From assembly GCA_031414695.1 (NCBI GenBank), contig JANNWG010000014.1, positions 1 through 64,000 of the forward strand: a stretch of DNA of 64,000 nt, written 5' to 3'. Below are positions 43,056 through 52,090 of this stretch, one piece after another. Made by a program: the position numbers and the translations under genes. The notes beneath the pieces are model-generated. The model had not been told where the DNA came from, searched no databases, and saw nothing but the letters and a program-made list of their open reading frames with translations. This stretch comes from UKL13-2 sp031414695 (GTDB taxonomy: Bacteria; Pseudomonadota; Gammaproteobacteria; Burkholderiales; Usitatibacteraceae). Each line of letters opens with the position of its first letter. Within the stretch, counting starts at the first letter, position 1.

Positions 43056-43665
43056 ACAAATTTCTCTTTAAGTGAGTCACCAGTTTTTCGGCGATAACCG
43101 ACATTTTATCTGTGACACCACAATCGCGCATTTGTGTCACTTGTAAGCCTTCATATCCGCATGGGTTAATGGCGGCGAATGGGGTAAGCACCATGTCGAT
43201 ATTCAATGCCAGCCCATGATAAGTCGCATGGTTCGCCACACGTAAGCCAACGGCAGCAATTTTGGCATCATCGACATACACGCCCGGCATCGCATCCCGC
43301 CTCGTGCTGACAATTAAATATTCTCCCAGTAAATCAATCACCGATTGCTCAATTCGATTCACAAGACTTTTAACGCCATATTTCTTTTGCCGCATATTGA
43401 GCAGCAAATACACCACAAGTTGCCCCGGCCCGTGATAAGTCACTTGCCCACCGCGATCAATTTTTATAACCGGAATATCGCCCGCATCCAGAATGTGTTC
43501 AGGTTTGCCCGCGAGGCCGAGTGTGAAAGTGGGCAGATGTTCGAGTAGCCAGATTTCGTCTGGTGTATCCACGGTCATCGCGCGGTTATGCGCACGCATG
43601 GCGGCATACGCTGGCTCGTAATCGACGACACCAAGGCGCTTAATGAGCATCGACGAATTGACCAA
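43048..43665 (-). CDS. lipB: Octanoyltransferase LipB
   Basis: A 205-residue enzyme transferring octanoyl from ACP to lipoyl domains. GGQVTYHGPGQLVVYLL, the catalytic lysine region DDAKIAAVGLRVANHATYHG and the catalytic cysteine in INPCGYEGLQVTQM are present. It starts 5 bp after the DUF493 gene and runs into lipA. Confidence 0.96.
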   Translation of the reverse strand: MVNSSMLIKRLGVVDYEPAYAAMRAHNRAMTVDTPDEIWLLEHLPTFTLGLAGKPEHILDAGDIPVIKIDRGGQVTYHGPGQLVVYLLLNMRQKKYGVKSLVNRIEQSVIDLLGEYLIVSTRRDAMPGVYVDDAKIAAVGLRVANHATYHGLALNIDMVLTPFAAINPCGYEGLQVTQMRDCGVTDKMSVIAEKLVTHLKRNLYD

Positions 43666-43670
43666 ACCAG

Positions 43671-43991
43671 TTATAACGCCATCAAGACGTTTGGGTTCGC
43701 CGTTAACTCTTGATAAATCGTATCAAGCTGTGCTTTAGAGGTGGCGTTAATGGTGGCGGTGACTGAAATAAAATTACCGTTTTTGGAGGAACGCATTTCG
43801 AGTTTATTCGCGTCAAAATCGGGTGCGTGTTTTTGTACAATGGCTAATACGTTTTGTGCAAAATCAACATTCGCGGTGTCAGTCTCGCTGGCCTTCATCC
43901 TACCCATGGCTTTGATGGGGAATGGAGTTGGGAAGACTAATAAGGTTTCAGCCTCAGTGGGGCTATTTGGTTTGGTGGTGTCGTTGTTCAT
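43671..43991 (-). CDS. DUF493 (YbeD-like) protein
   Basis: A 106-residue protein with the YbeD/DUF493 ACT-like fold: LLVFPTPFPIKAMGRM, then KLEMRSSKNGNFISVTATINATSKAQLDTIYQELTANPNVLMAL. It is regularly encoded just before lipB and has a suggested regulatory role in lipoate synthesis or D-amino-acid linked genes. Its function is unproven. Confidence 0.9.
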   Translation of the reverse strand: MNNDTTKPNSPTEAETLLVFPTPFPIKAMGRMKASETDTANVDFAQNVLAIVQKHAPDFDANKLEMRSSKNGNFISVTATINATSKAQLDTIYQELTANPNVLMAL

Positions 43992-44021
43992 TGTTTTACG
44001 TAAGGTGAGTTGATTGTCATC

Positions 44022-44056
44022 GAAATCCCCTCTAGCTCCCCTTTGGGAAAGGGGAG
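44022..44056. repeat. Half-copy of the MITE-like repeat
   Basis: CTCCCCTTT (44036-44044) pairs with AAAGGGGAG (44048-44056). Read on the minus strand, the hairpin is followed by CTAGAGGGGATTTCG, the same layout as the right half of the repeat at 12243-12422 (hairpin then CTAGGAGGGATTGCG). It sits between dat and the DUF493 gene. Confidence 0.5.
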
Positions 44057-44063
44057 AACTGGT

Positions 44064-44990
44064 TCAGTTTGCTGCGGATGATGTTGTTGATGTTATTAAC
44101 AACGCAGGCGGCAAATCTCGTTTGTAGTCTTGAAATAATTGCAGCATCTGCTTGAATTTTTCGCCTGGCACACCAGCGTTAGCGCCATGCCCGACGCTCT
44201 TGCCGTCGAGCTTCACAATCGGCACAACTTCTTTGGTGGAAGACAATATCCAAATTTCGTCGGCAGTCTTTACCTCACGACGCAAAACACGGCGCACCTC
44301 GATTGCCATGTCGGCTTTTTTCGCCAATTCCATCATTAGCACGTAGGTAATGCCGCCCAATAATAAATTGTCAATCGGCGGGCAAAGTATCACGCCGTTT
44401 TTGACTATCGCGATATTAGACGCGGTTGATTCGGTGAGATAGCCGTCACGAAACATGACGGCCTCGTCGCCACCATCAAGTTGTGACTCGTGTTTGAGCA
44501 GCACTGCACCAAGTAATGCGGTTGATTTAATTTGACAGCGCAGCCAACGATTATCATCAATCGAAACAGCTGAAATACCGTTTGCGTAAATTTCAGGCTT
44601 CGGTGTGGGTAGTGGATTTGCCATTAAAAAAACCGTCGGCGTTATGCCCGCTGCTGGTGAGGGTGGCGGGAAATCACGCTTCGCCACACCACGGGTGACC
44701 TGGATATAAATCGCTAAATTACCGCCGCCGTTTTGTTGAATCAAGTCACTAATAATGGCTTCCCATTCAGCGATCGAATAAGGATTAGTCATGTAAAGCG
44801 CATCCATTGATTGCTGAAGGCGCAGCAAATGCTCACGGCCCCGTAAGCCGCGCCCGTCGTAATACGGAATCACCTCATACACACCATCGCCAAAAATAAA
44901 GCCGCGATCTAACGGCGAGATTTTTGCGTCTTCAATCGGCATGGTAACGCCGTTAAGAAAAACAATCGGCAGACATAAATTTTGCGACAT
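44064..44990 (-). CDS. dat: D-amino acid aminotransferase
   Basis: A 308-residue class IV PLP aminotransferase. FLNGVTMPIEDAKISPLDRGFIFGDGVYEV is the family N-terminus; the PLP lysine is in QIKSTALLGAVLLKHES; DEAVMFRDGYLTESTASNIAIVKNG follows. It interconverts D-alanine and D-glutamate, precursors of peptidoglycan. It lies between the carboxypeptidase gene and the lipoate genes, a common betaproteobacterial order. A branched-chain aminotransferase is the main alternative, but the short length and context favour Dat. Confidence 0.9.
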   Translation of the reverse strand: MSQNLCLPIVFLNGVTMPIEDAKISPLDRGFIFGDGVYEVIPYYDGRGLRGREHLLRLQQSMDALYMTNPYSIAEWEAIISDLIQQNGGGNLAIYIQVTRGVAKRDFPPPSPAAGITPTVFLMANPLPTPKPEIYANGISAVSIDDNRWLRCQIKSTALLGAVLLKHESQLDGGDEAVMFRDGYLTESTASNIAIVKNGVILCPPIDNLLLGGITYVLMMELAKKADMAIEVRRVLRREVKTADEIWILSSTKEVVPIVKLDGKSVGHGANAGVPGEKFKQMLQLFQDYKRDLPPALLITSTTSSAAN

Positions 44991-45013
44991 GTTAAACCCT
45001 AACTGTTAAGCGT

Positions 45014-46180
45014 TTATTTGGTAAACATTAAGCGAATTGCATCCCAACCACGGCCTAAAAAGCCCGCGACTTTCACCTCTTCGAGAGCAACCACGGGAAT
45101 TTCTGAGAGGACTTTATCACCCTGCATAAGTTTCATGATGCCAGCTTTTTGTCCGACTTGCAGCGGCGCTAGGAGCGGTTGCGTGGTAGTCAGTGTGGCT
45201 TTGAGCCCGCTGAATTTATCTTTTGGTAGCGAGAGCCAAATATCTTTATCAAAGCCTAATTTCACCGTGTTTTGTGTGCCCTTAAAAATAGCAGGCGTGG
45301 CGATAGGCATATTTTTTACGTACAGCTTTTGCGCATCAAACATCAGAAAACCATAGTTCAATAATTTTTGACTTTCTTGCGTGCGCGCGGCGTCAGATGC
45401 GGTGCCCAGCACCACTGAAATCAAACGGCGTTCATTGCCAACCGCACCACGCTTTGCTGTGGCGATTAAGCAGTAGCCTGCTGCATCAGTGTGTCCGGTC
45501 TTGAATCCATCCACTGTGGGGTCGAGAAACAAGAGTCGATTACGATTCGGCTGTTTGATTTTGTTATGAATAAACTCACGTTCACGGTAGTAGCTAAATT
45601 CAGTCGGAAAATCACGAATGACTGCCTGCGCTAACAGCAATAAATCTTCAGCGGTCGAATAATGCGCAACATTCGGTAGCCCAGTCGCGTTCAGAAAATT
45701 AGTATTTTTCATGCCGAGTTTTTTAGCTTGCACCACCATCATCTGCGCGAAAGCTTCTTCCGTGCCACCGATTGCTTCTGCCAACGCGATAGATGCATCG
45801 TTACCGCTCGAAATAATCATACCGCGAATGAGCGACTCGACCGTTGGCGTTTGCTTCGGGTCGATAAACATGCGCGAGCCCTCTGCCTTCCACGCACGCT
45901 CTGACACGGGCACAGTTTGATTTAGGGTGAGTTTTTTATTCTTCAGCGCATCAAAAACCAAGTAAGCGGTCATTAATTTTGTCAGTGAAGCAGGTTCAAA
46001 CCGCTCACTTGTCGCCTGCCCTGCCAACAACTGCCCGCTGGTGGCATCAAATAATAAATAGGCGCGCGCGGCAATTGGCGGTGGAGCGATTTCGCTTTGT
46101 ATTGTGGGTAATTGTGCTTGTAGTGTGGCCGATGTGAGGCTGATAAAAAATAATAAGGTCGTGCGAAAAATAAGATTCAT
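45014..46180 (-). CDS. dacC: D-alanyl-D-alanine carboxypeptidase (PBP5/6 type)
   Basis: A 388-residue low-molecular-weight penicillin-binding protein. I use the ATG at 46180 (MNLIFRTTLLFFISLTSATL), which gives a clean signal peptide ending QAQ. Active-site motifs are SLTK (catalytic Ser), SGN and KTG in DGFKTGHTDAAGY. The C-terminal beta domain ends with an amphipathic membrane anchor (GRGWDAIRLMFTK). It trims peptidoglycan pentapeptides in the periplasm. Confidence 0.94.
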   Translation of the reverse strand: MNLIFRTTLLFFISLTSATLQAQLPTIQSEIAPPPIAARAYLLFDATSGQLLAGQATSERFEPASLTKLMTAYLVFDALKNKKLTLNQTVPVSERAWKAEGSRMFIDPKQTPTVESLIRGMIISSGNDASIALAEAIGGTEEAFAQMMVVQAKKLGMKNTNFLNATGLPNVAHYSTAEDLLLLAQAVIRDFPTEFSYYREREFIHNKIKQPNRNRLLFLDPTVDGFKTGHTDAAGYCLIATAKRGAVGNERRLISVVLGTASDAARTQESQKLLNYGFLMFDAQKLYVKNMPIATPAIFKGTQNTVKLGFDKDIWLSLPKDKFSGLKATLTTTQPLLAPLQVGQKAGIMKLMQGDKVLSEIPVVALEEVKVAGFLGRGWDAIRLMFTK

Positions 46181-46190
46181 TGAATATAAA

Positions 46191-47063
46191 TTAAGGTGAA
46201 ATAACAGCAGAAAAATCATGTGATTGTTTGACGCGCGCTTGAATGGCTTCGGCTTCAACACGTGTGGCATAAGGCCCGAGTCGCACGCGCCATAAGCTGT
46301 CTTTCAAAACAACATTAAGTGGTTCGCGGTTCCAATCTAGCTCACGCGCCATACGCGCCAAGAAAATTTTCGCATTTTCCTCGCTACTAAAGGCACCAAG
46401 CTGAATAAATAATTGTGCGCCATCGGTTGCGATGGGCGAGAGCGCAATAACGCTCGCGGGTGTGCTGATTTGCGTAGGCGCTCTTGGGGTGTCCCCCGCA
46501 AATACGCGCTCCACCAACACAGGCGCACTACCGCGATTCACAATATCAAGCCGATGCGCCGCCGCATACGATAAATCAATCACACGTCCCTCGTGAAAAG
46601 GTCCGCGATCATTTAATCGCACCACGACTGATTTATTGTTCGCTGGATTGGTCACCCGCACATAAGTGGGCAGCGGCAAAGTAGGATGTGCGCCCGTCAT
46701 CGCATACATATCGTATATCTCGCCGATGGAAGTCATATTGCCGTGAAATTTGCGGCCATACCATGAGGCAATGCCCGTCTGGCGAAACGCATCATTGTTA
46801 AGCGTAGGCGCATAGCTACGACCAAACACGGTGTAAGGCTTATTCGCGCCAGAATGGAATTTTTCAGCACGCGGAATAGCATCAGGAATGCGATCAATGT
46901 TGGCAGGTTTATTAGCACCTGGGCCATCGTCTTGATAGTAGCCGCCGGGTTTGGTGGGTGTTGGCTTAGGTTTAGCTGAATGTGCGGATTCTTTAGGTGT
47001 AGTGCTGCATCCGACAAGTAGCGCGAGAGGTATTAGTACGAACAAAAAAAGTGAGCAACGCAT
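46191..47063 (-). CDS. rlpA: Septal ring lytic transglycosylase RlpA-like lipoprotein
   Basis: A 290-residue lipoprotein from the ATG at 47063 (MRCSLFLFVLIPLALLVGCS), whose lipobox is LLVGC. The double-psi beta-barrel domain has TGIASWYGRKFHGNMTSIGE, VRVTNPANNKSVVVRLNDRGPF and RVIDLSYAAAHRL. The C-terminal SPOR domain (FIQLGAFSSEENAKIFLARM...) binds denuded glycan at the septum. It is 10 bp before dacC. Confidence 0.94.
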   Translation of the reverse strand: MRCSLFLFVLIPLALLVGCSTTPKESAHSAKPKPTPTKPGGYYQDDGPGANKPANIDRIPDAIPRAEKFHSGANKPYTVFGRSYAPTLNNDAFRQTGIASWYGRKFHGNMTSIGEIYDMYAMTGAHPTLPLPTYVRVTNPANNKSVVVRLNDRGPFHEGRVIDLSYAAAHRLDIVNRGSAPVLVERVFAGDTPRAPTQISTPASVIALSPIATDGAQLFIQLGAFSSEENAKIFLARMARELDWNREPLNVVLKDSLWRVRLGPYATRVEAEAIQARVKQSHDFSAVISP

Positions 47064-47213
47064 TGCTGATATCCATATTGGTATAGCCGTATTTTTGCAT
47101 GGGAATATAGCTAAGACCAATGGCAAGTAAAGCGTTATTTGTCTATGCTATGTCTTTCATGGATTTATGTTTGTAAATAGTTCGCCATCCCAAGACCTGC
47201 TACACCACAAAGT

Positions 47214-47242
47214 ACAACTAGTTGTCTATGAAATAGTTGTAT
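47214..47242. promoter_or_regulatory. Palindromic operator of vapBC-4
   Basis: ACAACTAGTTGT (47214-47225) is a perfect 12-bp palindrome, followed by a half-site ATAGTTGTAT (47233-47242). It lies 41 bp before the antitoxin start, where autorepression by the VapBC complex is expected. Confidence 0.65.
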
Positions 47243-47282
47243 GTCAAAATGCAACCATTATGGTTTTTTAGAGGTAGTAGCC

Positions 47283-47528
47283 ATGCCAACATCATTGACG
47301 TTGAAAAATATTCCAGATGCTGTTTACGAGCGATTAAAAGTTGTGGCTGAGGTGCATCGACGCAGTTTGAATAGTGAAGCCATTGTTTGCCTAGAGTCGG
47401 TGCTGTTGCCTACGAAAACACCACCTAGTGAGCGTTTGGCAAGAGCGCGTGAATTGCGTGCATCTCTACCCCAGAAAAGTTTTAGCGCCAAGGACATTGA
47501 CGGGGCGAAACGGCTGGACCGCACATGA
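47283..47528 (+). CDS. vapB: FitA/VapB-type antitoxin (ribbon-helix-helix)
   Basis: An 81-residue protein from the ATG at 47283. MPTSLTLKNIPDAVYERLKV is the N-terminal strand and helix of the Arc-like FitA family, followed by the HRRSLNSEAIVCLE helix. The C-terminal tail contacts the toxin. Its stop overlaps the toxin start (ATGA). Confidence 0.88.
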   Translation: MPTSLTLKNIPDAVYERLKVVAEVHRRSLNSEAIVCLESVLLPTKTPPSERLARARELRASLPQKSFSAKDIDGAKRLDRT

Positions 47529-47920
47529 TCGTAGTTGACTCAAACGTCATCGCCTATTTGTATCTACCTTGTGAGTTTTCTGCTGAGGCAGAAGCGTTAC
47601 TAGCGCAAGATGCAGAGTGGGTAGCACCGGTGCTATGGCGCAGCGAGTTTCGCAATATTCTTGCCGGATACATCCGCCGCAAGACACTCACATTGGTGCA
47701 AGCGAGCCGTTTGCAAGCTGAAGCAGAGGCATTGTTATTCGGCTTGGAGTTTGAAGTTGAATCCAGTGCCGTTCTTGATTTGGTGAATAAAAGCGATTGT
47801 TCAGCTTATGATTGCGAATTTATAGCGTTGGCAGAGCGCCTTGACGTTAAGCTAGTTACCAATGACAAGAAATTGCTTCGCGCTTTTCCCAAGCGCGCTG
47901 TGGCGTTGACTGCTGGTTAG
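47525..47920 (+). CDS. vapC: VapC toxin, PIN-domain ribonuclease
   Basis: A 131-residue PIN domain: IVVDSNVIAYLYLP (first Asp), WRSEFRNILAG (Glu), CSAYDCEFIALAERL (Asp) and LVTNDKKLLRAFP (Asp). This YDCEF variant is typical of one VapC clade with FitA-like antitoxins. The pair stands alone, downstream of the divergent rlpA. Confidence 0.9.
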   Translation: MIVVDSNVIAYLYLPCEFSAEAEALLAQDAEWVAPVLWRSEFRNILAGYIRRKTLTLVQASRLQAEAEALLFGLEFEVESSAVLDLVNKSDCSAYDCEFIALAERLDVKLVTNDKKLLRAFPKRAVALTAG

Positions 47921-47953
47921 TATTGTCGCTAAACGGTGTTAATTTGTTCGTAT

Positions 47954-48355
47954 TTAGTCTGGTTGATACGTTGCATTGACATGCAAAACCTTTAACTGAT
48001 CGACCTGCCAAATCTGTAGGCCTGTTACTACAAGTGCGCGCAGTGTTTCAAGTTCTGGTGCGTCTTGAATCTTCGAACCAAACAGAAATTGTCGCTTTCG
48101 CGAAGTGAGATAGATTTGGAACGAGCCAGCAGCCTCATCATTTGTGTAAACATCAACGGCAAAATTAATACCTGAGCGCTTGAACCAAGCAAACCAACCC
48201 CAGTCCTCTTGGTTCGTCTGATAGTCATCATAGCGTTCCTGTAGGCAAGGATGGAGTTGCGTCAGCACAATATCGCCGCCAATACAGCAGTCATTAATGT
48301 TTTGCTCACGGTTGATTATCGTGAGTGGTTTGGAAAAGTTGATGATATAGGGCAT
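47954..48355 (-). CDS. Hypothetical protein, 133 residues
   Basis: No family recognised. The centre is aromatic (QEDWGWFAWFKRSGINFAVD), followed by VYTNDEAAGSFQIYLTSRKRQF and a mixed alpha/beta C-terminus (LETLRALVVTGLQIWQVDQL). It is small, acidic and probably cytoplasmic. It converges with vapC. The single-domain, aromatic-rich look is like some immunity or polymorphic-toxin partners, but nothing nearby supports that. The 48356-48588 gap is empty. Confidence 0.65.
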   Translation of the reverse strand: MPYIINFSKPLTIINREQNINDCCIGGDIVLTQLHPCLQERYDDYQTNQEDWGWFAWFKRSGINFAVDVYTNDEAAGSFQIYLTSRKRQFLFGSKIQDAPELETLRALVVTGLQIWQVDQLKVLHVNATYQPD

Positions 48356-48588
48356 AAATAGCTAACGTATTTCACTTTGAATTACCGCAATATAACTGTT
48401 ATCTTGATATGCAATCTTTCAAGCGACAGCAAGTGTGAGTAGGCATCATTAACGCTCACAGCTTGAGCCAATGTATTCTGAGACTAGCCGCGCCAACTTG
48501 AGTGCTAGAATCTTTAAAGCTATTAAACAGTTTCTTCAACGCTAGAAATGAAGTGCCACGTCATGTCGCCACACTTGTAAAGCCGTAT

Positions 48589-49188
48589 TTATATTGCCGA
48601 CTTGCAAACAGAGTAATAGTGGTTCTTCCCCTCGTCCTCAGCTTCACCAACGAGCGCCATGCCATGAGATGTCACCAACTTGCGATACGCATCTGATCCA
48701 AGTGAGATAGATTTTTGTCCCGTAAGCGTGTCTTGCCATTCACAGATTTGTTTTGGTGCCGAGAATAGAAACTGTCCGCTCGGCCTCAACGCCAATGCAA
48801 CTTTATGAATCAGCGCCGCCTGAATATCCGGCTTCAACAGGAACATCAGCCCACAAGCCAATATGCCGTCGAATCTCTGCTCGAAGAACTGCGAGTTTTC
48901 AATTGCACTGCACTCCGCTGAGGCGCTTGGGAAGCGTGTACGAAACGTTGCAATCATAGTCGGCGAGGCGTCGATGCCATAAACGTTAAACCCATCGTCG
49001 ATGAGTGCTTTGGCAATAGGAACACCGTGCCCGCAACCAATATCCAGAATGTCGCCGCCACGCGGTATCGATTTAGCCCAGTCGCGCACAGTGGTAACGC
49101 CGATATTCGATTTGCTGCGGATTGTGATGAAGTCTTCAGCGGCAGATTCGTAGCCGTTTGTTTGGTCTGTTGGGGTGGTGTTTGTCAT
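48589..49188 (-). CDS. Class I SAM-dependent methyltransferase
   Basis: A 199-residue small-molecule-type methyltransferase. The SAM motif I is DILDIGCGHGVPIAKALIDDG; motif II-like NVYGIDASPTMIATFRTRFP; then FDGILACGLMFLLKPD and a LRPSGQFLFSAP motif. Its substrate cannot be told. It is alone on its transcript, just downstream of hicA on the same strand. Confidence 0.85.
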   Translation of the reverse strand: MTNTTPTDQTNGYESAAEDFITIRSKSNIGVTTVRDWAKSIPRGGDILDIGCGHGVPIAKALIDDGFNVYGIDASPTMIATFRTRFPSASAECSAIENSQFFEQRFDGILACGLMFLLKPDIQAALIHKVALALRPSGQFLFSAPKQICEWQDTLTGQKSISLGSDAYRKLVTSHGMALVGEAEDEGKNHYYSVCKSAI

Positions 49189-49262
49189 CAGTGCAGGATG
49201 AATACCTTAGCGAGAGTTAATCTCGCTACGTATGCCTATTGATTTGATGCGCCGCAGTGTTA

Positions 49263-49481
49263 TTACTTGAGTGCATTAACGAATTCTTCAGCGGATACGC
49301 CTGCCTGCTTCAGTACACCTGATGGCGTGCCGACTTTCAATTCACGATGATTGGGAACAACACATCCTTGCGATGCGCGACGTAGAACTATATGACTGCC
49401 GCGTTGGCGCAAAACAATAAATCCGAGGCGCTCAAGGGCGCGCACAGTGTCGGCACCAGAAGCAACCGGCAGACTAGGCAT
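49263..49481 (-). CDS. hicA: HicA-type toxin
   Basis: A 72-residue mRNA-interferase of the double-stranded-RNA-binding-like fold. VRALERLGFIVLRQRGSHIVLRR carries the catalytic His (GSH), then VVPNHRELKVGTPSGVLKQAGVSAEEF. It overlaps the upstream hicB by 8 bp. The pair order is antitoxin first, the reverse of many hicAB loci. Confidence 0.92.
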   Translation of the reverse strand: MPSLPVASGADTVRALERLGFIVLRQRGSHIVLRRASQGCVVPNHRELKVGTPSGVLKQAGVSAEEFVNALK

Positions 49482-49680
49482 GCGCGGCGATGTGAAAAGT
49501 CGTGAGCAGCGAGCGCCCCGTTGTTGTTAACGGAAATTCTTCAAGATAAAGTGCGGTGGCTTCGAGCAAGTTCGCAAGCGCTTCTTCAACTGACTCGCCT
49601 TGCGTTGTTGTGCCTGTTTCAGGGTTTAGGGCTATAAAGCCGCCCTCAGCAGCTGGTGTGAGTACTGCAGAAAGTTCCAT
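49474..49680 (-). CDS. hicB: HicB-type antitoxin
   Basis: A 68-residue protein with the partial RNase-H-like HicB fold: VLTPAAEGGFIALNPETGTTTQGESVEEALANLLEAT. It lacks an obvious C-terminal helix-turn-helix, so DNA binding is uncertain. It precedes and overlaps hicA. Confidence 0.88.
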   Translation of the reverse strand: MELSAVLTPAAEGGFIALNPETGTTTQGESVEEALANLLEATALYLEEFPLTTTGRSLLTTFHIAAHA

Positions 49681-49730
49681 GATTCCTCCTTCATTTGCAA
49701 CAAGTATAGCGTCATCTATTTTTCGTTGGC

Positions 49731-50492
49731 CTACATCTGCCGAAACCGTCCCGTAAACGCCGCAGATACTGGCACTAGCGCATTACATCCGCGCAGCTTC
49801 ACTTGCATCCGTCCAACTTCATCACGCATTACCCGCTCAATGGCGGCGACGCGAATGACGGATGCGCGATGCACTTGCCAAAATTCATCTGGATCGAGTT
49901 CGTTGAGTAGGTCTTTCATCGATGTGCGGATGTAGCGTTCTTTGTCTGCTGTGATAACCGCAGTGTATTTGTCGCGTGATTGAAAAAACAAGACTTCCGT
50001 TGCGGCGATCACGTCTATCTCGTTGCCTTGCCCGCAGTTGAGCCAGCGTAGATATTTGCGTTCACTGACAGTGATTTGTTTTAGGGCTTCTACCAGTTTC
50101 GTATCGATTGGCGGCTTCTCGTTTCCTGCCAGTTGGGTTTGCAAACGCGCGATGGTTTCCGCAAGGCGTACGGTTTTGACGGGTTTTAAGATGTAGTCCA
50201 CCGCGCGCGCGTCGAATGCTTCGATGGCGTGGTCGTCATAGGCGGTAACAAAAACAATGCGTGGTGCGGCGTCACTTTCAGCGACTTGGCGGGCGACTTG
50301 CAGTCCAGTCAAGCCCGGCATACGAATATCGAGAAAGGCAATGTCCGGTTCGTGCTCGGCGATGAGACCAAGCGCTTCACCGCCGCTATGGCCGAGAGCT
50401 ATCACGTTTAGTGTCGGCCAGCTTGCTTTGAGCATGTCGCGTAGTGCTTCGGCTAGACGTGGTTCATCGTCAATGATGATGGCTGTTGTCAT
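49731..50492 (-). CDS. LytTR-family response regulator
   Basis: A 253-residue regulator. The receiver domain (about 1-120) has TTAIIIDDEPRLAEALRDML, phosphoacceptor D55 in IAFLDIRMPGLTG, and K in VDYILKPVKTVRL. The LytTR DNA-binding domain (about 150-250) shows ATEVLFFQSRDKYTAVITAD and DEFWQVHRASVIRVAAIE. It overlaps the kinase gene by 4 bp. Its target is unknown. Confidence 0.93.
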   Translation of the reverse strand: MTTAIIIDDEPRLAEALRDMLKASWPTLNVIALGHSGGEALGLIAEHEPDIAFLDIRMPGLTGLQVARQVAESDAAPRIVFVTAYDDHAIEAFDARAVDYILKPVKTVRLAETIARLQTQLAGNEKPPIDTKLVEALKQITVSERKYLRWLNCGQGNEIDVIAATEVLFFQSRDKYTAVITADKERYIRTSMKDLLNELDPDEFWQVHRASVIRVAAIERVMRDEVGRMQVKLRGCNALVPVSAAFTGRFRQM

Positions 50493-51967
50493 CGCGCATT
50501 CTCCGTCATCGCAATTGGTAAATTAAGTTCGGCAATCACGCCGCTGGGTGTGTTGGCACTTAGTGTGAATGATGCTTGCCCACCGTAGGCGGCTTGCAGT
50601 CGCTCACGAATATTGGCTAAGCCGATGCCGCTGCCACCTGTGCTTTTTGTTGAGGCATTGAAGCCGACACCATCATCGGCAACACGCAATAGTAGTCGCT
50701 GTGTTTCACCACCGCCAACAAGTGCTGCGCTGACATGAATGTTGCATGGTGTCGTAGTTGACTCCACGCCATGTTGAATCGCATTTTCTAATAATGTTTG
50801 CAGCATGAGCGGCGGAATTTTAATAGCTTGGCAGGCATTATCAAATCGGACATGGCTTGAAAGTCGGCTCCCCATGCGGCGTTTGGCGATTTCTAGGTAC
50901 GCCTCGGCGAGTGACATTTCGACTTGTACGGTGCTCCAGTCATGCCGCAGCGCCTCTAGGCTTGCACGTAGAAAGTCTGATAAATCATCGGCCATTTGTT
51001 CGGCCATGCGCGGCTCGGTGGCGATCATCGACTTCAAATGTGCGATGGTATTAAAAATAAAATGCGGCTCTATTTGTGACTTTAAGGCGTGCAGGCGAAT
51101 TTCGGCCAGTCGTTTGGCTTGTTCGCTATGTTCAATACGGATGGCGAGATTTTTCTGCGCGTCATAGGCACGTGAATCCAATAAATGCAGAAAAATAATC
51201 GTCACAAAAAATACCAATATGGCCGTATCAGCCGGATAGCCCACTATCTTTGCCCAGCCAAATGTCCAGCCCACCGCAGCAAACATCATGCCCACCCAGA
51301 CGCCATTACTAAATTGCCACACCACCGGATTAGGTCTCATGACGCGCAGCCGATTCGTCCGTTGTAATGCCACGATACAAATCACCGTATAGGCCAGTGC
51401 GACTGTCATACCGAGTTGGCCAGCTTTTAGCGGCAGCAACAACGCAAACAACATAAACAATGCTGAACCCGCAAAGCCGCCGTAGACAAACATTGGCGTA
51501 TCGCGAATGCCGCGCAGCCAAAAACGTTGCAGGTCAGCGCGTTTCTTAATCACATCAACAGCAGGTCGCCAATTGGCCGTAAATTCGGACCATTGCGGCA
51601 GATCGAGCCGCTGACGCTCTTGACAATAATGGTCTTCGACAATCACCAGCGCAAGCCATCCTGCTAAGCCTGCGGCGGTCCAAATCGCAAACTGTGCTGC
51701 TGGCGTTAATGCGAGTAATTTTTCGGCAGGCGCGGCGAAAAACGAAGCGAAGGCAAGAAACGCCAAGGTCATCACAATGCCGATAGTCAAGCCGAGCTTC
51801 AACGCCCGAAATGACCAATATCCGCGACTCGCGCCAAATAAAGGCGGCGGCGTGTCAGGCTTAAAACGCAAAAATTGGCGGTACCAAAATGGTGCGACGG
51901 TCGCCTCAGCAATATCGTAGTGCGCTAGTACAGTGATTGCGGTTTGAATGTTGGCGGGCAGTGTCAT
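50489..51967 (-). CDS. LytS/YehU-type membrane histidine kinase
   Basis: A 492-residue kinase of the His_kinase (PF06580) class. About six membrane segments fall between 50 and 275, with a cytosolic insert containing EDHYCQERQRLDLPQWSEF. The phospho-His motif is ALKSQIEPHFIFNTIAHLKSM; the ATPase core has LMLQTLLENAIQHGVES, VADDGVGFN and GGSGIGLANIRERL. It forms a pair with the LytTR regulator; no input domain identifies its signal. Confidence 0.9.
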   Translation of the reverse strand: MTLPANIQTAITVLAHYDIAEATVAPFWYRQFLRFKPDTPPPLFGASRGYWSFRALKLGLTIGIVMTLAFLAFASFFAAPAEKLLALTPAAQFAIWTAAGLAGWLALVIVEDHYCQERQRLDLPQWSEFTANWRPAVDVIKKRADLQRFWLRGIRDTPMFVYGGFAGSALFMLFALLLPLKAGQLGMTVALAYTVICIVALQRTNRLRVMRPNPVVWQFSNGVWVGMMFAAVGWTFGWAKIVGYPADTAILVFFVTIIFLHLLDSRAYDAQKNLAIRIEHSEQAKRLAEIRLHALKSQIEPHFIFNTIAHLKSMIATEPRMAEQMADDLSDFLRASLEALRHDWSTVQVEMSLAEAYLEIAKRRMGSRLSSHVRFDNACQAIKIPPLMLQTLLENAIQHGVESTTTPCNIHVSAALVGGGETQRLLLRVADDGVGFNASTKSTGGSGIGLANIRERLQAAYGGQASFTLSANTPSGVIAELNLPIAMTENAR

Positions 51968-52090
51968 GGTGGATTGACCTCAATGAAGATAATGCCCGAA
52001 TTGTGTTTGAAACGCCTTGATGGTGGAGTGTGTTGCGATAAGTGCGGCAAATTTGCGGATGGAATCGTTTGGATAACGATGAATTTTGTA

